Assembly (NCBI GenBank): GCA_050952065.1
Contig: JBMNKF010000008.1
Location: 74,787-138,786 of the forward strand
Source: JAXGZG01 sp050952065
Lineage (GTDB): Bacteria > Bacillota > Sulfobacillia > Fermentithermobacillales > Fermentithermobacillaceae
Direction: 5' to 3'
Length of the DNA: 64,000 nt
A program made the translations under genes and the position numbers. Of this stretch, positions 8,323-16,345 are shown in pieces. Under the pieces are notes generated by a model. It ran no database searches, was not told where the DNA came from, and saw nothing but the letters and a program-made list of their open reading frames with translations. Each line of letters starts with the position of its first letter. Position 1 is the first letter of the stretch.

Positions 8323-9444
8323 ATGGCACACGCATACACGCCCGGACTCAAAGTCACCGAGAAGGCCATCATTCGCAAGACTCGCCGTCTTCCTCTTCTG
8401 GGCGAGGTACTTGTGGAAAAAGGACAGGCAGTGTCTCCCGAAACAGTGGTGGCAAGGACCAACATCCCTGGCAACCCTCAGACCGTAAACATAGCTAACA
8501 TTCTGGGTGTTGAGCCAGAAGATATCGTAGATTTCATGAAGAAGAAAGACGGGGATCCAGTCAAGAAAGATGAGGTCCTGGCCTTTTATAGCTCCTTCTT
8601 CGGCCTCTTCAAACACGAAGTGAAATCGCCTGTGGACGGAGTTATAGAGATGGTTTCCTCCGTCACAGGTCAGGTTACATTGAGAGAGCCTCCCATCCCT
8701 GTGGCCATTGATGCATACATCGACGGAGTCGTTGAGGAGATCCTTCCCAGGGAAGGTGTCGTAGTCGAGACCGAGGGAGCTTTCGTCCAGGGCATCTTTG
8801 GAGTCGGAGGTGAGACTCAGGGAATCGTCCGGGTAGCCGTGAATGATCCTGACGACATCTTGGACGAAGGGTGTATCAGCAAAGACGATGCTGACAAGAT
8901 TCTAGTCGGGGGCTCTTTGGTGACCGCTGGTGCTCTTAAGAAAGCGGGAGACGTTGGGGCCAAAGGCGTTGTCGTCGGCGGGATCATTGATACTGACCTC
9001 ATTGCTTACGTCGGAAGCGATATTGGGGTCGCCATCACGGGCCATGAAGATGTTCCCGTTACTGTCATCATCACCGAAGGCTTTGGCCGTATGAGAATGG
9101 CCGACAAGACATACAACCTGTTTAAGCGAGTTTCGGGGTTCAAGGCTTCCATTAACGGGGCTACCCAGATCAGGGCGGGCGTCATGCGTCCCGAGATTAT
9201 CGTTCCCGGATATCAGCCCCAGGGGATGGCCGAGGAACAGGACCTGTCTCAAGGCCTCGTTCCGGGGACTCCTTTGCGGATCATCCGCGATCCCTATTTC
9301 GGACAATTGGCGGAAGTTGTGGATCTACCGCCCGAGCTGCAAGTCATTGAGACGGAAGCGAAAGTGCGCATTCTCCGAGCCAGACTTCACGATGGTACTG
9401 TCGTGACGGTGCCAAGGGCTAACGTAGAGATTATCGAGGCCTAG
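8323..9444 (+). CDS. conserved protein with barrel-sandwich-hybrid-like segments, partner of the GlmL-like ATPase
   Basis: 373 residues. Two N-terminal stretches resemble biotinyl/lipoyl-type sandwich halves: LLGEVLVEKGQAVSPETVVAR (residues ~25-45) and VKSPVDGVIEMVSSVTGQV with IDAYIDGVVEEILPREGVVVETEG (~100-150). No lysine in an MKM or DKA context is seen, so modification is not supported. The middle (GGSLVTAGALKKAGDVGAKGVVVGGI, then VAITGHEDVPVTVIITEGFG) is Gly/Val-rich and conserved-looking. The C-terminus (AKVRILRARLHDGTVVTVPRANVEII) looks like a small beta-barrel. Starts 2 bp after the GlmL-like gene and ends before a terminator. Function unknown. Confidence 0.75.
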   Translation: MAHAYTPGLKVTEKAIIRKTRRLPLLGEVLVEKGQAVSPETVVARTNIPGNPQTVNIANILGVEPEDIVDFMKKKDGDPVKKDEVLAFYSSFFGLFKHEVKSPVDGVIEMVSSVTGQVTLREPPIPVAIDAYIDGVVEEILPREGVVVETEGAFVQGIFGVGGETQGIVRVAVNDPDDILDEGCISKDDADKILVGGSLVTAGALKKAGDVGAKGVVVGGIIDTDLIAYVGSDIGVAITGHEDVPVTVIITEGFGRMRMADKTYNLFKRVSGFKASINGATQIRAGVMRPEIIVPGYQPQGMAEEQDLSQGLVPGTPLRIIRDPYFGQLAEVVDLPPELQVIETEAKVRILRARLHDGTVVTVPRANVEIIEA

Positions 9445-9488
9445 ACCGCCAAATAGAGGCCAGCGCGCCTCTTAACTTGTGTGTTTAT

Positions 9489-9519
9489 GGGGAGGGGGAA
9501 ACCTCTCCCTCTTGTTTTT
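9489..9519 (+). terminator. rho-independent terminator after the GlmL-like operon
   Basis: An 8-bp stem GGGAGGGG / CCTCTCCC with one G-U pair and a short GAAA-type loop, followed by TCTTGTTTTTC. It lies 45 bp after the 8323-9444 gene and separates that block from the 9600 gene. Confidence 0.75.
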
Positions 9520-9599
9520 CCTTTGGAGGGATAGAAACCTAAAATAGAGAACAATGGTACAGACGACGCCAGAAAAGAAAGGAGTCGTGATTTGAACCT

Positions 9600-10550
9600 A
9601 TGGATAGAGACCTCTTAACCGAATTCATGAATGAGGGAGTTATCCCTCTACGGGCCAAGTTCGACGACTTCCTTTCAGTACGTTTGGGCGTCCGGCGTGC
9701 ATCCCAGATAGTAGTGCCCGCGGAGTTGCCCGACGCTCAGGTGCTTGGAAGCACAATCGACGACAGGTTTCGGCAGAAGATGGAGGGTAGGAGACTTCCC
9801 GGAGAGTCGCTCTCTGAGTTCTTTAAAGGTAAGATGGGGAAATACTGGCGCAAGTCTCAGATGGCAGAAGTCCGGTATAGAATGGATACCCTCAGAGACA
9901 TCTATGCTGACGTTGTGGGCAAGGCTCATTCCTACAATACCTTCATAAGGTGGATAGACAAGCTTGGCTTAGGGCGAAAAGAGCTGGAGTCCCGACCCAC
10001 CATCAGGGAGATCTACCTCTTTACTGACGATGTTGTGGCCAAAGAGTTGGATGAACTCCAAGACATGCGGAAGGACATACGGTACCAGACGCTTCGAAGA
10101 CCGGACCGCGGCGCAAGCCCTCATTTGAGGGTGTTCCCCGAGGAAGGGAGCGCTCCGTACTTAAAGAGGCTTGGCGCCATTCTGGGGTTCCCCGCGTGTT
10201 GTATAGACCGTTATGTTTTCGACCGCCAAAGCGGCGTACTCTCTCCCGAAACCAGGGCTGCCAACCAGCTGATACACCTGGAGGCACCCGAGGAGCCGAA
10301 TCCGTTCTCTTACTTTACTAAGGACTTTTTCCCCTGTCAGGCAGACTGCGAAGAAGCCGCGGCTTTAGGGCAGGCCATGTATGAGAGGCTTTTGGATATA
10401 GATCCGGCGGTGGCCGACAAGTACAAGAGCCACCTCAATGATAATGTGGCCTTGATAAGACAATACCCCGAGATAATCAGGAACAAAGCTGAGGCGCTTG
10501 AGAAGATAGCGGGCAGAGGAGACAAGACCGGCCATGATGATCAAGAGTAG
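9600..10550 (+). CDS. DUF483-like cysteine-motif protein
   Basis: 316 residues. The C-terminal half has GAILGFPACCIDRYVFDR (residues ~197-214) and a second cysteine cluster FFPCQADCEEAAALGQAMYERLL (~243-265), which resembles the DUF483 family known from archaea and some bacteria; four to five Cys could bind a metal or Fe-S cluster (inference). The N-terminal half is mostly helical and charged with no recognised motif. ATG 9600 is the first start after an in-frame stop at 9588; AAAGGA lies rather far upstream (~17 bp). The end overlaps the uracil-DNA glycosylase gene, so they may be co-expressed. Confidence 0.65.
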   Translation: MDRDLLTEFMNEGVIPLRAKFDDFLSVRLGVRRASQIVVPAELPDAQVLGSTIDDRFRQKMEGRRLPGESLSEFFKGKMGKYWRKSQMAEVRYRMDTLRDIYADVVGKAHSYNTFIRWIDKLGLGRKELESRPTIREIYLFTDDVVAKELDELQDMRKDIRYQTLRRPDRGASPHLRVFPEEGSAPYLKRLGAILGFPACCIDRYVFDRQSGVLSPETRAANQLIHLEAPEEPNPFSYFTKDFFPCQADCEEAAALGQAMYERLLDIDPAVADKYKSHLNDNVALIRQYPEIIRNKAEALEKIAGRGDKTGHDDQE

Positions 10551-11187
10551 CGGCCAAGCTCACCAGATGTCGCTGTTTGATTGGATCGATGCTCCAAAGA
10601 TGATGCCGGCAAGGGAGGACTCCTGGGAAGGTATCAACGATCTGGATACTCTGCGGTCTTGCGTCCTAGAGTGCACAGCCTGCGAGTTGCGCCGAGGTGC
10701 CAAGGGCGTTGTTTTCGGAGAGGGAAATCCGGCCGCCAGAATCCTTCTTGTTGGAGAAGGACCCGGACGCGATGAGGATTTGACCGGAAGGCCTTTTGTT
10801 GGCCGTGCTGGGCAGCTTCTGGATTCGTTGTTAAAAAGTGTGGGGCTAACTAGGAAAGATGTGTTCATTGCCAACATAGTCAAGTGCCGTCCGCCGGGAA
10901 ATCGTCTTCCGTTTCCCGCAGAAGTGGAAAAGTGTCTGCCGCATCTTAGGGCTCAGATTCGAATCCTGAAGCCCAGGATAGTGGTCCTATTGGGTGCGCT
11001 TGCCAGTCAGACCTTGCTTGATCCCTCAATACGGGTCACTCGAGATAGAGGCAAGTGGTTTGAGAGGGAGGGCGTAAGCTACCTGGTCACTTTTCATCCG
11101 GCGGCGGTACTGCGAGATGAATTCCACAAGAAACAAGTTGTCTTGGAGGATTTCCGAAGTCTCCAGTGTAGGTGGTTTAGGGCTTGA
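10534..11187 (+). CDS. family-4 uracil-DNA glycosylase (Fe-S)
   Basis: Excises uracil from DNA in base-excision repair. 217 residues with family-4 marks: CTACELRRGAKGVVFGEGNP, LLVGEGPGRDEDLTGRPFVGRAGQLLD (active-site region near residue 73), FIANIVKCRPPGNRLPFPAEVEKC and the late TFHPAAVLR. The Cys of CTAC, KCRPPGNR and EKCLPHL, with an earlier Cys, fit a [4Fe-4S] site. Family 4 is common in thermophiles and anaerobes. An N-terminal extension of ~25 residues (MSLFDW...) is present. The stop overlaps the tsaE start. Confidence 0.92.
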   Translation: MMIKSSGQAHQMSLFDWIDAPKMMPAREDSWEGINDLDTLRSCVLECTACELRRGAKGVVFGEGNPAARILLVGEGPGRDEDLTGRPFVGRAGQLLDSLLKSVGLTRKDVFIANIVKCRPPGNRLPFPAEVEKCLPHLRAQIRILKPRIVVLLGALASQTLLDPSIRVTRDRGKWFEREGVSYLVTFHPAAVLRDEFHKKQVVLEDFRSLQCRWFRA

Positions 11188-11669
11188 CAGAGGATACAGT
11201 CGTGGTTGTCACCAGTCACTCTCCCCAAGAGACCAGGCGATTGGGAAGAGCTGTAGGAGATATGATGTCGGGCGGAGAAGTTGTGTGGGTCGAGGGCCCT
11301 TTGGGAGCGGGCAAGACCGTTTTTGTTCAGGGCCTAGCTTCCGGTCTCGGCATTGCGGGGCCTGTTCAAAGCCCAAGTTTCGTACTGGAGAGACACCACT
11401 ATGGAAGGTTGCATCTGCGGCACTTGGACCTCTATCGTCTAACAGCGGAGGAAGCCTTGGAGGCGGGCCTCCTATTCGATGACGACCAGGAGGATACTGT
11501 CACGGTAATAGAATGGGCTGACAGGGCCATGGGACATCTAACCCCGACTATGACGGTCAAGATCGAGTTCTCCCCGTCAGGACCGGAAGACCGCATAGTA
11601 TCGTTGAATTCGTCTCTTGAACATTGGAGAAAGAAGGTTCGAGATGCCGCCTCTCGTTCTAGCCATTGA
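11184..11669 (+). CDS. tsaE: tRNA t6A37 threonylcarbamoyladenosine synthesis ATPase TsaE
   Basis: ATPase of the TsaB-TsaD-TsaE complex that installs t6A at position 37 of ANN-decoding tRNAs. 161 residues; Walker A GPLGAGKT (about 38-45), then SPSFVLERHHYGRLHLRHLDLYRL, a TsaE hallmark, and VTVIEWADRA. TTG 11184 overlaps the preceding stop (TTGA). The 3' end overlaps tsaB by about 26 bp. Confidence 0.94.
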   Translation: MTEDTVVVVTSHSPQETRRLGRAVGDMMSGGEVVWVEGPLGAGKTVFVQGLASGLGIAGPVQSPSFVLERHHYGRLHLRHLDLYRLTAEEALEAGLLFDDDQEDTVTVIEWADRAMGHLTPTMTVKIEFSPSGPEDRIVSLNSSLEHWRKKVRDAASRSSH

Positions 11670-12402
11670 AGCCAGCACGGCGCTCTTGGGTGTGGCCTTG
11701 GTATCCCGGGAGAGGGTCTTGTGTGAGGTGTCGTTGGAAAAGCCCAGAGCCCATTCATCCTATTTGTTGCCCATCTGCATGGATGTCATGGACAAAGTCG
11801 GAGTCACCAAGGACGACATCTCATGCATAGCGACCTCCGGGGGCCCTGGTTCTTTCACGGGGCTACGGATAGGGGCAGCCACCGCACAGGGTCTAGGCTA
11901 TTCTTGGGATAAACCCGTGGTAATGGTACCAGCATTTCAGGTGTATCTCTATGGGGCACATTTATTGCCAAACGTCGCCGTGGCTTCGGGCAAGGCCAGC
12001 GCTCAAGCGGTTTCCGGGTTTTACGTAAGAGCATCCGAAGGGCCTTTAGAGGATCAGTGGCCAACGTGGGGATTTCGAGAGGCCGTTCCTGTGCGTCCTC
12101 GAGACGTGAGGCAGTTTCTTGAACTTTTGAAGGAGACGGGCGAGAATCCCGTGTATGTTACAGGAGATGGATCTTCTACTCTAATGCAGTGCCCGGAAAG
12201 AGAGGGTCTGACGCTCCGCTTGTTGGATCCCTACTGGGGGTTACCCAGGCCTGGCGTTCTCGGGCTCATCGGCGCCAGGATGTTTGAAGCCGGACTATCG
12301 GTGACGCCCCAAAGAGCTTTACCCGACTATATGAGATTATCGCAAGCAGAAGTTCGAAGAGCGGAGAATACCGGCCTCCCTAAACGCCTAGACAGCAGGT
12401 GA
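11644..12402 (+). CDS. tsaB: tRNA t6A37 synthesis dimerisation protein TsaB
   Basis: Inactive ASKHA-fold partner of TsaD. About 252 residues, with VLAIEASTALLGVALV at the N-terminus and the TsaB signature IATSGGPGSFTGLRIGAATAQGL. The frame extends to an upstream ATG inside tsaE, but ATG 11644 places the conserved VLAIEAST correctly and is preceded by an AAGAAGG-like site. The stop overlaps rimI by 4 bp. Confidence 0.93.
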   Translation: MPPLVLAIEASTALLGVALVSRERVLCEVSLEKPRAHSSYLLPICMDVMDKVGVTKDDISCIATSGGPGSFTGLRIGAATAQGLGYSWDKPVVMVPAFQVYLYGAHLLPNVAVASGKASAQAVSGFYVRASEGPLEDQWPTWGFREAVPVRPRDVRQFLELLKETGENPVYVTGDGSSTLMQCPEREGLTLRLLDPYWGLPRPGVLGLIGARMFEAGLSVTPQRALPDYMRLSQAEVRRAENTGLPKRLDSR

Positions 12403-12905
12403 GGAACTTGGAGATTCTGGACGTGGTCTTAGAGAGGATGCAGTTGAAGCATCTTGATCGGGTTATGGAAATAGAGGCTCTCGCGTATCAGACTCCATGG
12501 TCAAGGAGAGCGTTCCAGTCAGAGATCACCGAGAATTCCTACGCCCACTATTTCGTCGTTCGTTTCAAAGGCGAAATAGTGGGGTACGTTGGCATGTGGG
12601 TCATCTTGGAAGAAGCGCACATCACCAATATTGCAATTCACCCAGATTACCGTCGGCGAGGTATAGCCCGTTTTGTCTTGGAGTCTATGTTCGAAAAGGC
12701 CAAGGAGTTGGGTTCCACCAAGATGACTCTTGAGGTGAGGGTCTCCAACGAAGGGGCAATACGCCTTTACCGGAGTCTCGGATTCGTAGACAGGGGGATC
12801 CGAAAAGGCTACTACACCGACACCCATGAGGATGCCATTATCATGTGGAAAGACGACCTTGGCCCAATGAAGCCCAGAGACCAGCAGGTTAAGTGGATGG
12901 TCTAG
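12399..12905 (+). CDS. rimI: [ribosomal protein bS18]-alanine N-acetyltransferase RimI
   Basis: GNAT-fold acetyltransferase, 168 residues. Visible: IEALAYQTPWSRRAFQSEI near the N-terminus, ITNIAIHPDYRRRGIARFVLESMF (acetyl-CoA loop R-R-R-G-I-A) and LEVRVSNEGAIRLYRSLGF, all typical of RimI. GTG 12399 overlaps the tsaB stop. tsaE-tsaB-rimI-tsaD is a standard bacterial gene string. The last 17 bp overlap the convergent pyrF. Confidence 0.93.
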   Translation: MRNLEILDVVLERMQLKHLDRVMEIEALAYQTPWSRRAFQSEITENSYAHYFVVRFKGEIVGYVGMWVILEEAHITNIAIHPDYRRRGIARFVLESMFEKAKELGSTKMTLEVRVSNEGAIRLYRSLGFVDRGIRKGYYTDTHEDAIIMWKDDLGPMKPRDQQVKWMV

Positions 12906-13806
12906 TTCTAAGGGCTGTCTCTATATCGTTTCTGGCGTTTTCCGCCGCAGACTGTACTCGGGCGAAAATGTCGTCGGGTTTCGCCTCGGAATCCTCAAGT
13001 CGTTCGTAGGCGAATATTATGCTCCGGGATGCCGAGACTACGGCCCCTTTGCCTCCCGGATGGAAGGCGTTTACAGTATCGGCGGCTGTACCTCCTTGAG
13101 CCCCGTAGCCGGGAATCAAGAAGATCGACTGGGGCATGGCATCTCTGAGAGCCGCCAATTCTTTGGGATAGGTGGCCCCGCATACTGCTCCTATGTTTGA
13201 GTATCCGGAAGCCCCAATGTTGTTCTGGCCAAGCGCCCTAACGGTTTTGGCGACCTCGGCGTAAAGGGGAGCTCCTGTCTGGAGAGTTGCGTTTTGAAAA
13301 GCGCCTGAACCGGGATTAGATGTTTTGACCAACACAAATAGGCCGCCCCCGTGTTCTTGTGCTTTTTTTGCGAAAGGTTCCAGGGTGTCCGGGCCAAGGT
13401 ATGGATTTACAGTCAATGCATCGGCAAAAAAGCCCGACTTGGGATCGAGGTACGCGTCCGCGTAGGCCATAGCCGTGTTCCCGATGTCTCCTCTCTTGGC
13501 GTCGAGTATCACGGGGATCCCAAGGGTTCTGGCTTGTCTCAGGCACTTTTGAAGGGCCCAAAGGCCCGGTAGCCCCAGGCTTTCAAAGAAGGCCGCCTGA
13601 GGTTTGATGGCGCACGCCGTGCTCTTGGCAGCTTCTAGCGCCACGTGACAAAACTTGTCGAGAATCTGTTCGGTGTCGTAATTGGGGAACGCCTTTTTGA
13701 ACCGGGAGTCCTTGGCAAAAATCCGTTTGGGATCAGGGTCTATGCCTATGACTAAACGGGAACCTATCCTGTCGATGCGTTCTGAGAGTCTATCGGCAAA
13801 ATGCAT
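12889..13806 (-). CDS. pyrF: orotidine 5'-phosphate decarboxylase, subfamily 2
   Basis: Decarboxylates OMP to UMP in pyrimidine synthesis. 305 residues, the longer subfamily. The catalytic Lys/Asp array is in VILDAKRGDIGNTA; VIGIDPDP near the N-terminus, ALTVNPYLGPDTLEPF, and GYGAQGGTAADT near the phosphate-binding end also fit. ATG at 13806 follows GGAGGTGG (reverse strand). It is inverted relative to its neighbours and splits rimI from tsaD. No other pyr gene lies in the window. Confidence 0.95.
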   Translation of the reverse strand: MHFADRLSERIDRIGSRLVIGIDPDPKRIFAKDSRFKKAFPNYDTEQILDKFCHVALEAAKSTACAIKPQAAFFESLGLPGLWALQKCLRQARTLGIPVILDAKRGDIGNTAMAYADAYLDPKSGFFADALTVNPYLGPDTLEPFAKKAQEHGGGLFVLVKTSNPGSGAFQNATLQTGAPLYAEVAKTVRALGQNNIGASGYSNIGAVCGATYPKELAALRDAMPQSIFLIPGYGAQGGTAADTVNAFHPGGKGAVVSASRSIIFAYERLEDSEAKPDDIFARVQSAAENARNDIETALRTRPST

Positions 13807-13899
13807 CTGTCCACCTCCTGCAACATCTTATCGGATCAATCAAGGGAGGAATAGGTGTGGGAAGGATGAAAAATACACTGGATAGACTCAGGTTAGGCG

Positions 13900-14913
13900 G
13901 TGATCTTGGTGCTGGTCTTGGGCATCGATACCTCTTGCGACGATACCTCCTGCGGTGTGGTGTCGGACGGTCGCAAGATGCTGTCAAATGTTGTGTCGTC
14001 TCAATTGTCTCTTCACGCCGCATATGGAGGGGTAGTACCTGAGATAGCATCTCGAAAGCATCTTGAGATGATAGTGCCCGTGGTATCTCAGGCGCTGGAC
14101 ACCGCCGCATTGTCTAAGAGCGACATTGACGCCGTGGCCGTCACAACCGGGCCGGGGCTCCTGGGCTCCCTATTGGTGGGGGTCTCCTTCGGCAAGAGCC
14201 TGGCTACGGGATTGGGCGTACCCCTAGTGGGTGTCCAGCATCTCGAAGGGCACATTGCCGCCAACTTCCTGGGGGAGCAGGTTCCCCAGTTTCCTTTGCT
14301 CAACCTGGTGGTGTCAGGAGGTCATTCCGACGTAATCCTCATGAAGAGGTTTGGATCCTACGAGATTCTGGGCGAAACTCGAGATGATGCGGCAGGTGAA
14401 GTTTTCGACAAAGTGGCTCGAGAGATGGGGCTGCCGTTTCCGGGAGGTCCATACCTGGACCGTGTTGCGGAACTTGGCGACCCGTCTCGCTTTCGATTCC
14501 CCCACCCCAAACTGGAGGGAAGAAAGTACGATTACAGCTTCAGCGGCCTCAAGACCAGAGCGCTTCAGGAATTCTTGTCATGCGGCAAGAGCCGAGACTG
14601 TGTTCCTCATCTTTCAGCGAGTTTCAGACAAGCGGTGGTCAGGGAGCTCCTGTATCACCTGGAGGATTTGGTGAGGTCCACCGGCGCCAAGTCTGTGGCG
14701 ATATCTGGCGGAGTCGCTTCCAACTCGCTGCTTCGCAAAGAAGCCCGTGTCTTGTTGGAGCGCCTTGGAGTACCGCTGTTTATTCCCCCCAAGGAGTTGT
14801 GCACCGATAACGGTGCCATGATCGCTGCTGTGGGTTACTATCGCATCCAGGCGGGGAAGCTCGATGACTTCTATTTGAACGCCAGGGCCGATCTTCCGTT
14901 ATCTTCGTGGTAG
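13900..14913 (+). CDS. tsaD: tRNA t6A37 threonylcarbamoyltransferase TsaD
   Basis: Catalytic subunit that transfers the threonylcarbamoyl group to A37. 337 residues. Visible: LGIDTSCDDTSCGVV, GPGLLGSLLVGVSFGKSLA, the metal-binding HLEGHIAANF (two His), LVVSGGHSDVIL, DDAAGEVFDKVARE, ISGGVASNSLLR and TDNGAMIAAVGYY with the metal-ligand Asp. GTG 13900 is used; GTG 13909 is a close alternative. The divergent spacing from pyrF leaves 93 bp for both promoters. Confidence 0.95.
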   Translation: MILVLVLGIDTSCDDTSCGVVSDGRKMLSNVVSSQLSLHAAYGGVVPEIASRKHLEMIVPVVSQALDTAALSKSDIDAVAVTTGPGLLGSLLVGVSFGKSLATGLGVPLVGVQHLEGHIAANFLGEQVPQFPLLNLVVSGGHSDVILMKRFGSYEILGETRDDAAGEVFDKVAREMGLPFPGGPYLDRVAELGDPSRFRFPHPKLEGRKYDYSFSGLKTRALQEFLSCGKSRDCVPHLSASFRQAVVRELLYHLEDLVRSTGAKSVAISGGVASNSLLRKEARVLLERLGVPLFIPPKELCTDNGAMIAAVGYYRIQAGKLDDFYLNARADLPLSSW

Positions 14914-14931
14914 TTGAAAGGTGGGCATTCC

Positions 14932-16281
14932 ATGCCGAGTCATCTAGAGCACAGACGAGATCCTCCTTCCATGGAAGCTCTCTTGTATCAGGCGCAACAG
15001 CAGGGCATACTGCCTATCACTTCCCAGTGTGGCTCGGAATGCGTGTTTTGCTCAAATAAATACAATCCTCCGTCTTGCGAGATCTTCAACATTCCTCCGA
15101 GATCCTTGGACGATATCCGGAGTACCTTGTCCTACCTCCAGGGCGCCCCGGGTCCAATCGTCATAGGGGAATCCGTGACCAGGATTAACGAGGGAGAACC
15201 CCTCACGCATCCCAACTTTATCGAGATAGTCAGAATGGTGCGTCAAAAGTACCCTCGGAAAACCATACGGGTTACCACAAACGCCATGCTCTTGGGTCCT
15301 GCTCTCGTCGACGAACTCAAGGACCTCGGTGTCGATCTGATTGTCTCTCTTAATACTGTGGGCAAGAGGAAAGAGGTAATGGGAGATGGCGATCCCCAGA
15401 AGACCCTCAAGAATGTCAGGTACTTGGGCGGCAGAATCACATTTGAAGGCAGCGTGGTTGCCCTTCCGTTTATCACCGGGTGGGACGATCTTGAGGAAAC
15501 CTTGGGGTTTATGAAGGATGCCGGGGCTTCTAGTATCAGACTACTGGCACCGGGTTTTTCCTCTAGGCATCCCCTATCCAAGAACATTTCTCCGTCTACT
15601 TGCAGCCGGCTTAGGGAGTTCGCCGAAATTCAAGGCAAGAAGCTGGACATTCCGGTCCTTATTGAGCCGCCGGATCTGCGAGATCTAGAGGCCAGGGTGG
15701 AGGCGGTCATCCCCGACTCTCCTGCCGACCGGGCAGGATTACTCAGAAATGATGTGATCCGAAAAGTGTCGGGCCGCGGAGTGTTCTCTCGCAAGGATTG
15801 TTTCCAATCGGTAAGGTTCAGGGAAAACCCCGTGATCGCCGTGGAAAGGGACGGCGGCCTCATGGATTTTCGTCTGGTGAAGCCCAGGCTGGCTTCACCA
15901 GGATTCGTCATGTATGAGGATCTATCCCGTGAAGAATGGGTCTCTTGGGAGAGGCAGGCAGGTTTCAACAGAGGGAGACCTCTGATTCTCACCTCGGTCT
16001 TGGCCAAACCACTCATCGAGGCTGTCTTGGAGATGCGCGGTCTTGAGGCCACAGTGGTCGCGGTGAAAAACCGTTTCTTTGGCGGGAATATTCAGGCTGC
16101 AGGCCTCCTGACTGTGAGGGATCTCCTGGCAGCATACGCCAAAGCGACTCGCGGACGGGAACGCCCTTCGACGGTGACTCTGCCTGCCAGGGCTTTCGAT
16201 CCCTGGGGACGAGATCTCGAGGGTGTAACATACGAGGCCTTTGTGGAAAAGGCAGGAGTCCCTGTAATATTTGGGGGATAG
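14932..16281 (+). CDS. radical-SAM / PDZ / DUF512 protein
   Basis: 449 residues. The N-terminal third has CGSECVFC (Cys 33, 37, 40), the C-x3-C-x2-C [4Fe-4S]/SAM motif, followed by IRVTTNAMLLGPALVDELKDLGVDLIVSLNTVG, a radical-SAM core. Around residues 245-300 a PDZ-like segment, VIPDSPADRAGLLRNDVIRKVSGRG, is seen. The C-terminal ~130 residues (LILTSVLAKPLIEAVL, VVAVKNRFFGGNIQAAGLLTVRDLL, LPARAFDP) match DUF512. Known DUF512 proteins usually carry PDZ first and the radical-SAM-like part second, so the order differs. ATG 14932 has AAAGGTGG upstream. Substrate unknown. Confidence 0.82.
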   Translation: MPSHLEHRRDPPSMEALLYQAQQQGILPITSQCGSECVFCSNKYNPPSCEIFNIPPRSLDDIRSTLSYLQGAPGPIVIGESVTRINEGEPLTHPNFIEIVRMVRQKYPRKTIRVTTNAMLLGPALVDELKDLGVDLIVSLNTVGKRKEVMGDGDPQKTLKNVRYLGGRITFEGSVVALPFITGWDDLEETLGFMKDAGASSIRLLAPGFSSRHPLSKNISPSTCSRLREFAEIQGKKLDIPVLIEPPDLRDLEARVEAVIPDSPADRAGLLRNDVIRKVSGRGVFSRKDCFQSVRFRENPVIAVERDGGLMDFRLVKPRLASPGFVMYEDLSREEWVSWERQAGFNRGRPLILTSVLAKPLIEAVLEMRGLEATVVAVKNRFFGGNIQAAGLLTVRDLLAAYAKATRGRERPSTVTLPARAFDPWGRDLEGVTYEAFVEKAGVPVIFGG

Positions 16282-16345
16282 TCGGCAGGATTGAACCGGG
16301 GTTCAGAAGAATAGTTGCGGTCAGGTACTGTCTCGTGTTTAGGAG

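Noticed and set aside
6455..9444. A glutamate mutase operon.
   Set aside because: Only the L-type ATPase is present; no B12-binding S subunit or catalytic E subunit is encoded in the window.
8323..9444. Biotin carboxyl carrier or lipoyl protein.
   Set aside because: The sandwich-like stretches lack the MKM/DKA lysine motif.
16292..16305. Inverted repeat TGAACC..GGTTCA before the first M42 gene as an operator.
   Set aside because: Short, with a non-symmetric centre and no promoter match; too weak to call.
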